Source of the DNA: Bacteroidia bacterium
Lineage (GTDB): Bacteria > Bacteroidota > Bacteroidia > J057 > JADKCL01
Direction: 5' to 3'
NCBI GenBank assembly: GCA_020635905.1
Contig: JACJYV010000007.1
Location: 124,001 to 188,000 of the forward strand
Length of the DNA stretch: 64,000 bases
Numbering within the stretch: position 1 is the stretch's first letter; each line of letters starts with the position of its first letter. Positions 49,808 through 58,890 of this stretch are shown here, piece after piece. The position numbers and the translations under genes are program-made. A model generated the notes under the pieces. The model saw only the letters and a list, made by a program, of their open reading frames with translations, was not told where the DNA came from and ran no database searches.

Positions 49808-51685
49808 CTAAAACCCAACCCCTCCCAAATACTCCTTCCTCAAACTTTCCGCCTCCTGGGCACTGATTTTCTGCTCCACCGTTTCCAATATGTACACGGC
49901 ATCCAGCAGGCACTGATTCTCCAAAGGAATATGATTGGAGATAGATTTTTGCACCAATTCCGCCCGCCAGTCGGGCAGATCGGCCATGCCCAGCACCACC
50001 TGTTGCAGAGGCTCATGAGTGATGCGGGCCGCCAGATTTTTGCTCACAGCCCAGGTGGTGCGTTCCAGAGCCTGTTGGTAGGAAGAGTCAGAAACGTCCG
50101 TTTCCAGCAGGGAAAGGTAATAGCTTGTCGAATCTGATACCCCCTGCAAAGCATGTAAAACGGCCAGATTGAGCAGGGCAGGTTTGTAGCCGGGGGCAAG
50201 GGCCAGGGCTTCCTTCAGGTGACCGCGGGCTGCCTGAAATTCATGTTGAATGATTTCTGCCCGTCCCCAGGTGGTCAGTACGCGGGACGAATGAGGATTG
50301 ATCTGAAAGGCAATCCTGTATTTTAGGCTGGCCTGGGGAATTTCACCCAGCGCAAAATGGGCTTCGCCCTGGTACCAGGCCAGGGGAGTGCCTGTACGAT
50401 CCAGTTTGTAAAAAGGGGAGAGGGCGCTTTCCATCTCGCCAATCACCTGGGGAAAATTCTGTTCCTCCCAGGCCTTGAAACCCATGCGGGTATAATATTC
50501 ACCCTGGGTTCGTAAAATGCCGCTTGCCAGCACAAGCAGGGCAAAAGCAAGCCCGAGGCCATAAATCCAACGGGGAAATGGCTTCGCCACACTTTCCGTT
50601 CGTGGCGCAAGCAACAGACTACCCGCCAGCAAGGCATGCACATAAAGTGCAATTCCCACCCGGTCAAGAGTAAAAGAAAAGAAGGCGGTCACCAGATAGC
50701 CAGCTATACCCAAAATCAGGATCCCGGCAAAAGCCCTGCTTTCGCGGTCCCTGGAGGTGCGGAAATTTCTCACCAGAGACCAGATAGCCAGGCCAAAAAT
50801 GGCCAGGTACAAAAGGAGGCCGGGCAGGCCCCTTTCGGCCAGCAGGGCCCAATAATCATTGACAGGCTGTGCTACATGGGAGAAACCCACCAGGGGATCT
50901 CCTTGTAATTTTACCTCCGTCTGCCAGCCGCCTGGACCAACCCCGCTCAGCAGGTGATCTGCAGCCAGCTCCAAAGTGGCCCCCCGGATTTCTGCATGCT
51001 GAATTTCGCTTAATGCATGCCCTTCCAAATCCCAGGATTGCATTCCACCCTTTCCCAACAAAACTCCCAAACCAATCAATCCCACTACCAAAGCTGCTAC
51101 GCCAGTCCATCGCCAGGCTTTGCGGTCCATCCAGGCCAGAAAAAGGCAAAAGGGGAGGGCCATGGCCCAAAAATTTGCAAGCAGATTGGGCTGGGCAAAA
51201 ACGGCTTTCATGGCGGGGAAGATGTCTAAATCAGCTTGGGAAGCCAGCCTGAACTGGTAAAAGGCCAGCAGGGAAAACAGGATGGTAGCCACAGTCACAG
51301 TTCGGGCCAGGAGGTGAAAAGGCTTTTCCACCCTTTGCAAAAACCCGGTCAGCAACATGAAAAACAGAAAAAACATGCCCAACCTTTGCAATTCTATCAA
51401 CCCTTCCCCCGGGTTTCTCATGCCCGGAATACAAATGGCCGTCCAGACCCCAAATGCCAGGTAAAGCAGGGGAATTCCCCGCAAATTGAAGCTGGGTTGG
51501 AGGGTTTGGGGTGAGAAAAGGAGAAACAGAAATGCCGCAGCCAGCAGCAGAGCCAAAGCCAGAAATTGGGGCAGGAGGGTGCTGTCCAGCAATTCCGTAG
51601 AGAAAATCAGGGGAATGACCACCAAAGGCAGCCCCGTGATGAGCCAGGGGGCAAAAGGGAGACCAGATTTGGATGGAAGGGCCAT
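49808..51685 (-). CDS. O-antigen ligase/polymerase-like membrane protein with C-terminal TPRs
   Basis: 625 residues, about 11-12 transmembrane helices in the first 380, with the WaaL/Wzy pattern: ADHLLSGVGPGGW, then PVNDYWALLAERGLPG in the large loop. After residue about 400 the chain is helical with TPR-like pairs (WYQGEAHFALGEIPQASLKY, GHLKEALALAPGYKPALLNL). Family members join or polymerise surface polysaccharides in the outer leaflet of the inner membrane. No glycosyltransferase cluster is nearby, so its polysaccharide partner is unknown. A frequent arrangement in Bacteroidota. Confidence 0.82.
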   Translation of the reverse strand: MALPSKSGLPFAPWLITGLPLVVIPLIFSTELLDSTLLPQFLALALLLAAAFLFLLFSPQTLQPSFNLRGIPLLYLAFGVWTAICIPGMRNPGEGLIELQRLGMFFLFFMLLTGFLQRVEKPFHLLARTVTVATILFSLLAFYQFRLASQADLDIFPAMKAVFAQPNLLANFWAMALPFCLFLAWMDRKAWRWTGVAALVVGLIGLGVLLGKGGMQSWDLEGHALSEIQHAEIRGATLELAADHLLSGVGPGGWQTEVKLQGDPLVGFSHVAQPVNDYWALLAERGLPGLLLYLAIFGLAIWSLVRNFRTSRDRESRAFAGILILGIAGYLVTAFFSFTLDRVGIALYVHALLAGSLLLAPRTESVAKPFPRWIYGLGLAFALLVLASGILRTQGEYYTRMGFKAWEEQNFPQVIGEMESALSPFYKLDRTGTPLAWYQGEAHFALGEIPQASLKYRIAFQINPHSSRVLTTWGRAEIIQHEFQAARGHLKEALALAPGYKPALLNLAVLHALQGVSDSTSYYLSLLETDVSDSSYQQALERTTWAVSKNLAARITHEPLQQVVLGMADLPDWRAELVQKSISNHIPLENQCLLDAVYILETVEQKISAQEAESLRKEYLGGVGF

Positions 51686-51755
51686 GCTGGCGCTAAAATA
51701 GAAAATTATACGACGGGGAAAATGAGGCAGGTTGGGAAAAGTTCAGTTGAATTCC

Positions 51756-51798
51756 CCCAAAACCAAAACCCCCTGGCTGTTGGGCAACCAGGGGGCAA
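51756..51798 (-). terminator. intrinsic terminator of the 51825-54689 gene
   Basis: On the minus strand: GCCCCCTGGT, short loop, CCAGGGGG followed by TTTTGGTTTT. Stem of eight or nine base pairs. Confidence 0.7.
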
Positions 51799-51824
51799 AA
51801 GGGTGATTGATGGCTTGAATGGGC

Positions 51825-54689
51825 TTATTTTCGTTCCCTTTCCTCTCCATCAGAAACGGGCTTGTGCAGGTTGATAATCTCCTTCACCACGCCCTGATCC
51901 GTTTCCTGCACGATGGTCAGGGTATTGATCACGCCGGGTTGGAGGGGGAAATCGAGCAGAAAGGAGAAATCTCCGTTTTCCTCGAATTTCAGTTCCTGCT
52001 TGAGGTCAATTTCCTGGCCGTTCAGGTTGGCCCTGAAGGGAAACTGGGGATTGAATTTTTTGGCCGAAAGGGTAATCAGGTTCTGTTTGCCATAGCTTTT
52101 GCCCGTGGCCAGATCCATATTCAGACTGACCGGGGCAAATCTGACCTTAAATTCCGGCAAATCTGAGGGGGAGAGAGGTTTTGCAGAAAAGATCGGGGCC
52201 GCCTGTCCGTCCTCCCCAAAATAAAGGCCGTGAACTTTGATATCCTGATTCTTCAGAATCTGGTTGACCTCCTCGTCGCGGGCCAGTTCTCCCATTTCAT
52301 CGCCTTCGACCAGTTTAAACGGAGCTTGCATTTGTTCACCCTGCCAGTTTTGGAAGACAGGTTCAGATCCACGGTAATACACTTCCTCAATGCCTTCTTT
52401 GCCACCGCGGTATCCACGAATTTCGCCTTCCTTTTGAAACAGGAATCCACACCTTGGGCACACATCAGGGTTATTCAGATCCCTGATTGGAATCCACACT
52501 CCCTGATAGCGAATCCAGGGACCTGCGGGATACAGCACAGGATTTGAAATGATGGGAATGGTCAGGTCCGTGCATTCATCCGTGAAAGTGTAGCGCCACA
52601 AACCGCGTCCGTAGGAGGAAATCACCACTTTTTTATTGCCTTCAAAGTAAAAGGAGGAAATAAAGGGGATCACATCCGTGCCTGGCAATTTGGCCCAGGT
52701 CGCGCCGCCGTCCGTGGACCGCATAACCCCGTTTTGCACCGTTCCAATCAGGATGTGGTTTATGCAATCCGGGTCAAAACCAAAGCAGCTTACCATGGTA
52801 AAAATACCCTGATTGAAGGAGTATTCCCCGTTTGCGGTAATCAGATTGGTCAGATCGTTCATGGGAGTCCAGTCTGCGCCGCCATTGGTGGTTTTTTTCA
52901 TGACATGGTCAATCACATCGGGCACGATCATGAAATCCGGGTTGCGGGGGTGAACCCCAAAGGGCTTGTACCAGGCAAATTCGGTCGGAAAGATGCCCAG
53001 TCCGCCGAATCCGGTGACGTCCGAGATCATGGGTACGCCGCTTTGGGCGCCGGTCACTTTTTTCAGGCCAATCAACTCATCGCCCGAGGGGGTGGTGCCA
53101 GCCAGTTTGACCGGAATAAACAGGACCGGGTTGGATTGGCTGGTGGAAGTGGGCAGCATGTGGGGAGTTTCATTGAGGCTGAAACGGTAGTTCCAGTGGG
53201 ATCCCAGGTCAGAGGTGTGACGATAATTATTAAAGGTGCCTGTTCCTGAGTTTTGGATATAATGCCCCGGGGTAAGAAGTTTGGGATTGCCTTTGTCATC
53301 GGGAGGGTTATTCCAACCCGCCTGGGCCGACAATACGGGGCCAGACCTGAAATTTCCACAGGCTCCACAAGCCACTCCCGTAAGCACTGTTTCGCCCGCT
53401 GACAGATTTTGGCGGGGAATATTCAGGAAAAAACCTTCACAACAACGGTTCACCGGCCAGGTTGCCCCATTGTCAGAGGAAGCCCAGATGAAATTGTCCT
53501 GGGTGGCAAAATACAGGTCATTTCCCGTCCCTACATGCTGTTGGCCGGTCACTTCGGTAATTTGGAGCGCCTTATAGCCTGCTGCGCCTGCCCCGGTCAT
53601 GGCCCAGTTCAGACCATTATTGGTGGTTTTGGAAAGTCCCCCGTCTGAAGTAAGGAGGATGGGCGTTTTCAGATCGGGAGCGAAGGCCATGTCCGAAAGG
53701 TCGCAGTGATCGTGGCCGAGCGCAACCCAGGACGGGGCCGCCAGGGGATTGGAAACCGTGGCCCGGTTGAGCAGGCAGCCTCCATCGCCAAAATAGACCT
53801 CATACTGGGAGGCATTTCCGCTCAGCGAAGGGGTCGTTCTGACCCAGGGCGGACGTCCGATGTACCAGGCCTGGTACAGTTGTGACCATGAACTGCCATT
53901 ATTGGTGGAAACAAACAGGTTGGTTTGCCACATGTTTTTGCCCTCCGTCGCATTATATGCGACGGAATTGCAGGCCCAGTAAATATGCTGTTCATTGAGG
54001 GGTGAAGTGGCAATCTGGTTTTGCACTCCTTTGGCCACATAGCCGGGGAGTCCAGAGTTGGAATAAGTCCACGAACTGCCTCCGTTGGTGGAAACTTTTA
54101 CCCCGTAATCAGTCAGAATCTTGTACTGATTGGCCGCGGGAGCCAGGAAGGCATAGGTTTTGTCGTTGTTGAAGCCCGTGGCACCCGAAAGAAAGGTCCA
54201 ACTCTGGCCTCCATCCGTACTGCGGGCCAGCCCGCAGGAAGTTCCGGCCCAAAAGGTATTTGCGCCGGCATCCCACTCGACTGCATAAGCCGAAATGGTG
54301 TTGTCACAGGGGCTGGTAACCGCCACCCTGGCCCAGCTGGCTCCTCCGTCCGTGCTGCGGTAGATTCCTCCTCCGCTTACCACCCGGAAATCGGCCATGG
54401 CTACTGCAACTGCAACATTGGCATCCAGCGGGTTCCAGGCCACATCGCGAAAGCGGAAGGTATTTTTGCCGCTCACCTGGGCCCAGTTGCTGCCCTGATT
54501 GGTGGAGCGGAAAAGCCCGCCAGTTTCGGAAACAGCCAGAATGCGCTGTGAATTGCCCGGATCAACTGCGGCGGTCCAGGCTCGTCCGCCGTTTGGAATC
54601 GCAATCGAAAGATTGCTGGGGTTGGTGCAACTACCCAAAATCAGGGTGCCCAACAGGGCCACCCACAAGAGCAGATTTGTTGTTCTCAT
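51825..54689 (-). CDS. BNR/sortilin-like repeat lipoprotein
   Basis: 954 residues. Residues 1-21 are a lipoprotein signal ending in LILGSC. Residues about 40-640 hold a series of Asp-box repeats: RSTNQGSNWAQVS, RSTDGGASWARVA, RSTDGGQSWTFLS, STNGGSSWTYSN, KTTNNGLNWAMT and RSTDGGATWAKLP, which form one or two large beta-propellers of the VPS10/sialidase type. A short cysteine motif (CPRCGF, about 718-723) and a C-terminal beta domain (about 800-940) follow. No T9SS tail, so it is anchored by its lipid. No sialidase catalytic residues were identified. Divergent from 54986-57763, a T9SS-secreted protein with the same propeller type; the pair may work on the same target. Confidence 0.8.
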   Translation of the reverse strand: MRTTNLLLWVALLGTLILGSCTNPSNLSIAIPNGGRAWTAAVDPGNSQRILAVSETGGLFRSTNQGSNWAQVSGKNTFRFRDVAWNPLDANVAVAVAMADFRVVSGGGIYRSTDGGASWARVAVTSPCDNTISAYAVEWDAGANTFWAGTSCGLARSTDGGQSWTFLSGATGFNNDKTYAFLAPAANQYKILTDYGVKVSTNGGSSWTYSNSGLPGYVAKGVQNQIATSPLNEQHIYWACNSVAYNATEGKNMWQTNLFVSTNNGSSWSQLYQAWYIGRPPWVRTTPSLSGNASQYEVYFGDGGCLLNRATVSNPLAAPSWVALGHDHCDLSDMAFAPDLKTPILLTSDGGLSKTTNNGLNWAMTGAGAAGYKALQITEVTGQQHVGTGNDLYFATQDNFIWASSDNGATWPVNRCCEGFFLNIPRQNLSAGETVLTGVACGACGNFRSGPVLSAQAGWNNPPDDKGNPKLLTPGHYIQNSGTGTFNNYRHTSDLGSHWNYRFSLNETPHMLPTSTSQSNPVLFIPVKLAGTTPSGDELIGLKKVTGAQSGVPMISDVTGFGGLGIFPTEFAWYKPFGVHPRNPDFMIVPDVIDHVMKKTTNGGADWTPMNDLTNLITANGEYSFNQGIFTMVSCFGFDPDCINHILIGTVQNGVMRSTDGGATWAKLPGTDVIPFISSFYFEGNKKVVISSYGRGLWRYTFTDECTDLTIPIISNPVLYPAGPWIRYQGVWIPIRDLNNPDVCPRCGFLFQKEGEIRGYRGGKEGIEEVYYRGSEPVFQNWQGEQMQAPFKLVEGDEMGELARDEEVNQILKNQDIKVHGLYFGEDGQAAPIFSAKPLSPSDLPEFKVRFAPVSLNMDLATGKSYGKQNLITLSAKKFNPQFPFRANLNGQEIDLKQELKFEENGDFSFLLDFPLQPGVINTLTIVQETDQGVVKEIINLHKPVSDGEERERK

Positions 54690-54925
54690 AATACGGTGAT
54701 GGGTTTTTTAGATGGAAGATTTTCTACCTTAAATTTACTGCTTTTTTGGGAATCTGATTCAACCTCATAAAAATATTTTTTTGCCTTTAAAGTTTTGTAA
54801 TTCAGTTCATTGTGCCAGAATTTATTTTAGTAATGGAAGATTCCCCGAAAACAAATTCGACCACGGACCTGGAGGAAAAAGGCCAACAGAACGAGGCCCT
54901 GCATCCGGGAAGAAATCATAGCCAC

Positions 54926-54933
54926 TATTTTTG
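54926..54933 (+). promoter_or_regulatory. possible -7 promoter box
   Basis: TATTTTTG matches TAnnTTTG, 52 bases before the ATG at 54986. No TTTG box was found 19 bases upstream, so confidence is low. Confidence 0.3.
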
Positions 54934-54985
54934 TAATTTAGGGGAGCCCTTTGGAAATGTTCATGAAAAACGAATAAGTTCCCAC

Positions 54986-57763
54986 ATGAAAAAAGCTGTT
55001 ATTCTGATCACCCTTTCTTTTGTTTTGGTACTCTCGCTGGCCATTTTGGGCGGAGGGAAAAGTGAAATACCTGCTAATGCGGGATTTGATGCCCTTTTTG
55101 GAGGTGGCATGGACAATCCCGGCGCACGCGCCGCCTGGGATCTGAAACGCCTCGCCGATCCTTCAGGAAAAATTCCGCCCGCCATGCGGGCCCGGGAACT
55201 GGCTTTTGCGGCAACTTTGCCGCAGGAAGGTACTTATAAAGCAGATTCTCTGCTGGCCAAATGGAAGCAACGCGGTCCCTGGAACCTGGGCGGCCGCACC
55301 CGTGCCTTTGCCGTGGATGTCACCAATCCCAATACCCTCTTTGCCGGCGGCGTTTCCGGCGGCCTGTGGCGCTCGGCCGATGCGGGAGCCAACTGGACCC
55401 GCATTACCCCTCCCGGGGCCTACCCCGGGGTAAACGGACTGGTGCAGGACCGCCGCCCCGGCAAAACCAATATCTGGTACCTTCTTACAGGAGAAGCCTA
55501 CGGCACCTCCGCCAGCGGAGGTGAAGCATTTTACCTGGGCGACGGAGTCCGCAAATCCACTGACGGCGGCCTGACCTTCACCTCACTCGCTTCCACCGTT
55601 TCGGGCACCCCCCAGACCTTCGACAATGCATGGGATGCCACCTGGAACCTGAGCCTGAATCCGGCTGATACCGTCAATGATGTGGTCTATGCCGCCATTT
55701 TGGGCGCCATCATGCGCAGCACCAACGGAGGCACCTCCTGGACCAAAGTCAGGGGCAGCGTGACCTCCAATTTGTCCTACTTCACCAATGTAATGTGTAC
55801 CCCCGGGGGAGCCATTTATGCCACCCTGAGCAGCGAAGGCACCAATCCGGGCATCTGGCGCTCAGATAACGGGATCACCTGGAACCTCATCAATCCCCCT
55901 TTTATGCCCACCAAATGGGGCAGAATTGTTTCTGCTTACAATCCCCTGGATGAAAACCGCATTTATTTTCTGGCTGCTGAAGTGGATTCTTCCGGAAAAC
56001 TGACCCGCGACTTCCGTGGTGAACCTGAGTGGAGCGGATTGTGGCGCTACACTTACCTTTCGGGCAATGGCGCAGGAGGAGGAGGCAAATGGGAGAATTT
56101 GTCTGATAATATTCCCGCTTCAGGAGGCCCGTTTGATGAATTTATTGCTCAGGGAGGGTATAACCTGGTGGCGCTGGTCAATCCCTGGGATACCAGTATG
56201 GTCATCATCGGGGGTACCAACCTGTACCGTTCCACCACCGCTTTCAACGATTCGACCCACACCACTCACATTGGCGGCTACGAACCCGGGGCACCCAAAC
56301 CCAAACTGGTGCTCGGCATTTATCCCAATCAACACCCCGATCACCACGTGATATTCTTTCATCCCACCCTTCCCAACGTGCTCCTGAGCGCCAATGACGG
56401 GGGAATTTTCAAAACCAATGACGTAACCAGCTCTACCGTCTCCTGGGATGTGCTCAATAACGGCTACATGGTTTCCCAGTTTTACACCGTGGCGCTGGAC
56501 CACGGCACTTCGGGCGATGCTACCATCATTGGAGGTTTGCAGGACAACGGAACCTGGTTCAATAACACGGGCGTCCTGACCGACAGTTGGAAATTTGTTT
56601 CGGGTGGGGACGGCTCTTATTGCCACATTGAGGACGGCGGGGCTCACCATTATTATTCCAAGCAACTGGGAGTCATGGCCAAATGCTCCACCAATTCCTC
56701 GGGAGTGGTGACCGCTTTTGAGCGAATTGACCCCATTGGAGCCAGCGGGCAGGGATTTATCAATCCTTTTGTAATCGATCCCAATGACCAAAACGTAATG
56801 TATTTTCCGGCGGGTTCACGGGTGTGGCGCAACAGCGACCTGAGCGGTATTTCCCTCAATAATGGCTGGGATTCTATCTCCACCAACTGGACCCAACTGG
56901 CCGATACGGTGCCCGGCGGACGCAAAATCACTTCCATTGCGGTGAGCGCCAGCCCGGCCAATCGCCTCTACGTGGGCACAGACGAAAAGTACATTTACCG
57001 GGTGGATGATGCCGATGGAGCCAGCCCCACCTGGACCTATCTGTCCAGTTCGCTCATGCCAGCTACTGGCTATGTGAGCTGCCTGGCTGTGCATCCCGAC
57101 AGCGGCGACAAGGTGATTGCCGTTTTCTCGAATTACGGAATTTATAGTCTGTGGTATTCTGAAGATGCGGGGTTGAGTTGGGATAAAATCGCGGGGAATC
57201 TGGAGCAATTTTCCAGTGGATCGGGCAACGGGCCTTCTTTGCGGTGGGCCAAAATCCTGCCGCTGAGCGATGGCATCATTTACCTGGTGGCTACCAGTAC
57301 AGGGCTGTACGGGACCGACACGCTGGATGGACTGAATACGGTCTGGACCCAGCTTTCCCCGGACGGAATTGGAAATTCCGTGGTGGATATGATCGACTGG
57401 CGCCGTTCTGACGGACAGGTGGTGGTGGCCACCCATGGCGCCGGCATCTGGACGGCGACCATGAAAGGGGCACCCATTATTTCGCGGGAACCAACTTTGG
57501 AATCGGAGTTTCCCCGGGTAAGTGTATTCCCCAATCCCGTGACGGCTGCTTCGCAGGTTTCTGTGGAGCTTAGTCAGGCAGACCTGCTTGAAATCACCCT
57601 GACCGACCTGCAGGGCAGGGTGGTACGTACGGTTCATCGGGGGCAGCATGCCCCGGGCAAGCACCAGTTTCCCCTCAACATCCAGGGCCTGAGCGCCGGA
57701 ATTTATCATTGCCGGGTGCGCGGAAATCAGGGAGAAAAATCGGTGAAATTTCAGGTCAGGTGA
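54986..57763 (+). CDS. T9SS-secreted BNR-repeat protein
   Basis: 925 residues from ATG 54986; a GTG at 54812 would add a non-signal extension. Residues 1-22 are the signal. The main part is a BNR/sortilin-like propeller with repeats RSADAGANWTRIT, KSTDGGLTFTSLA, RSTNGGTSWTKVR and SEDAGLSWDKIAG. The last 75 residues are a type IX secretion sorting domain: VSVFPNPVT, LEITLTDLQGRVVRTV, GLSAGIYHCRVR and EKSVKFQVR. The protein is therefore exported through the T9SS and attached to or released from the cell surface. No catalytic residues were identified. This is the clearest proof that the organism has a T9SS. Confidence 0.88.
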   Translation: MKKAVILITLSFVLVLSLAILGGGKSEIPANAGFDALFGGGMDNPGARAAWDLKRLADPSGKIPPAMRARELAFAATLPQEGTYKADSLLAKWKQRGPWNLGGRTRAFAVDVTNPNTLFAGGVSGGLWRSADAGANWTRITPPGAYPGVNGLVQDRRPGKTNIWYLLTGEAYGTSASGGEAFYLGDGVRKSTDGGLTFTSLASTVSGTPQTFDNAWDATWNLSLNPADTVNDVVYAAILGAIMRSTNGGTSWTKVRGSVTSNLSYFTNVMCTPGGAIYATLSSEGTNPGIWRSDNGITWNLINPPFMPTKWGRIVSAYNPLDENRIYFLAAEVDSSGKLTRDFRGEPEWSGLWRYTYLSGNGAGGGGKWENLSDNIPASGGPFDEFIAQGGYNLVALVNPWDTSMVIIGGTNLYRSTTAFNDSTHTTHIGGYEPGAPKPKLVLGIYPNQHPDHHVIFFHPTLPNVLLSANDGGIFKTNDVTSSTVSWDVLNNGYMVSQFYTVALDHGTSGDATIIGGLQDNGTWFNNTGVLTDSWKFVSGGDGSYCHIEDGGAHHYYSKQLGVMAKCSTNSSGVVTAFERIDPIGASGQGFINPFVIDPNDQNVMYFPAGSRVWRNSDLSGISLNNGWDSISTNWTQLADTVPGGRKITSIAVSASPANRLYVGTDEKYIYRVDDADGASPTWTYLSSSLMPATGYVSCLAVHPDSGDKVIAVFSNYGIYSLWYSEDAGLSWDKIAGNLEQFSSGSGNGPSLRWAKILPLSDGIIYLVATSTGLYGTDTLDGLNTVWTQLSPDGIGNSVVDMIDWRRSDGQVVVATHGAGIWTATMKGAPIISREPTLESEFPRVSVFPNPVTAASQVSVELSQADLLEITLTDLQGRVVRTVHRGQHAPGKHQFPLNIQGLSAGIYHCRVRGNQGEKSVKFQVR

Positions 57764-57767
57764 TGTT

Positions 57768-57830
57768 TAGTCCACGGTCCACGGTCGACTGTCAACGGTC
57801 GACTATTGACCATGGACCGTCGACTATTTC
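57768..57830. repeat. inverted repeats of GTCGAC/GGTCCA type between convergent genes
   Basis: AGTCCACGGTCCACGGTCGA followed by CTGTCAACGGTCGACTATTG and ACCATGGACCGTCGACTA. The outer arms GTCCACGGTC and GACCATGGAC pair with one mismatch. May serve as a shared terminator-like structure or as a REP element; no T-run follows. Confidence 0.5.
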
Positions 57831-58252
57831 TCCAGCAACGACTTCATGCCCTGCAAGACCGCTTCCCAACCAGTTTGGGAATGCTGGTAACCTGTTTCGT
57901 TGGCGAAGCCTTTTTGGGTGAGGTGCACGGTGGTTTTATCAGGTCCCCCTTCCACCTGGTAAGTGACGGTGGAATAATTTTCGGGCAGGTCGGCCAGACC
58001 TGAAAATCCGCTCCAGTAACTGTACTGGATGGTTTTTTGGGGTACAAATTGCAGAATTTCACCCTTGTCCTGGTAGGATTGTCCATTGAATTCCCCCTGA
58101 AAAATCAACGGGGTGCCCGGCTCCCAGGTGGTGACCACTTCCGTATTGAAGAAGTATTGGGAAATCAGTTCAGGGCGGGTCATGGCTTCCCAAACCCGGG
58201 CCACAGGGGCTGCAATTTCAATGGTTTTTTCGACGGTCAGGTCTATGAGCAT
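57824..58252 (-). CDS. SRPBCC (AHSA1-like) domain protein
   Basis: 142 residues from ATG 58252, four bases after the methyltransferase stop; a GTG at 58318 would overlap that gene by 60 bases. It has the Activator of Hsp90 homolog 1-like fold: VEKTIEIAAPVARVWEAMTR, VTTWEPGTPLIFQGEF and the closing GYQHSQTGWEAVLQGMKSLL. Members bind hydrophobic ligands or support chaperones; a specific ligand is unknown. Probably co-transcribed with the methyltransferase. Confidence 0.8.
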   Translation of the reverse strand: MLIDLTVEKTIEIAAPVARVWEAMTRPELISQYFFNTEVVTTWEPGTPLIFQGEFNGQSYQDKGEILQFVPQKTIQYSYWSGFSGLADLPENYSTVTYQVEGGPDKTTVHLTQKGFANETGYQHSQTGWEAVLQGMKSLLEK

Positions 58253-58256
58253 ATAT

Positions 58257-58868
58257 TCAGAGTTTGATTCCAACCAAGCGAATGACGGATGATTTTCCAT
58301 TGTGATACAGACCCTCACTCAATTCCACCGTTTCTTCTGCCAGATAACGGATTTCAAAACCTGCAAAATCCTGCTCCAACTCGGCCGTGGAGAATAAGGT
58401 GGCCTCGTCTTTTGGACCTCCCACTTTGGGATTGACGGAGTTGAAGGCCAGGTGGGATTTGGCAAAAGCTTCAAAAATCACCCTTCCCCCAGGTTTCAGC
58501 AGGGTGGCCAGCCGACGGTGGCAGGCAGATTTGACGGGGCCTGGAAAGTGGGCGTAGATGAGGGCAATGAGGTCGAAGGAGGTTTCAGGATAATTCAATT
58601 CCATACAATCACCTACCTGGTAATCGAGTTGCACCCGATGAGCCTGGGCCAGGCCTTCGGCCTTGGTTTTTCCAGCTTCGCTCAGGTCAAAAGCAGAAAC
58701 CTGCCACCCCAGGGTGGCGGCATAAACGGCATTGCGGCCTTCGCCCTCAGCGGCAAACAGCGCCGTTCCAGGCTCAAGCCCAGCCAGTTGCTGCTTCAGG
58801 AAAGCATTGGGAGTAGTGCCGTAGGCCGAAGTGGGTTCGCTGTAGCGGCTGTTCCAAAAGTCTTTCAT
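58257..58868 (-). CDS. class I SAM-dependent methyltransferase (TehB-like)
   Basis: 203 residues from ATG 58868. Motif I of the SAM fold is ALFAAEGEGRNAVYAATLGW (about 36-55), followed by the acidic AFDLSEAGKTKAEGLA. Post-I elements DCMELNYPETSFDLIALIYAHF and LKPGGRVIFEAF are as in small-molecule methyltransferases related to TehB. The substrate cannot be told from sequence. Followed by the SRPBCC gene after four bases. Confidence 0.82.
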   Translation of the reverse strand: MKDFWNSRYSEPTSAYGTTPNAFLKQQLAGLEPGTALFAAEGEGRNAVYAATLGWQVSAFDLSEAGKTKAEGLAQAHRVQLDYQVGDCMELNYPETSFDLIALIYAHFPGPVKSACHRRLATLLKPGGRVIFEAFAKSHLAFNSVNPKVGGPKDEATLFSTAELEQDFAGFEIRYLAEETVELSEGLYHNGKSSVIRLVGIKL

Positions 58869-58890
58869 GGGTAATTTGATCAAAATTCCC

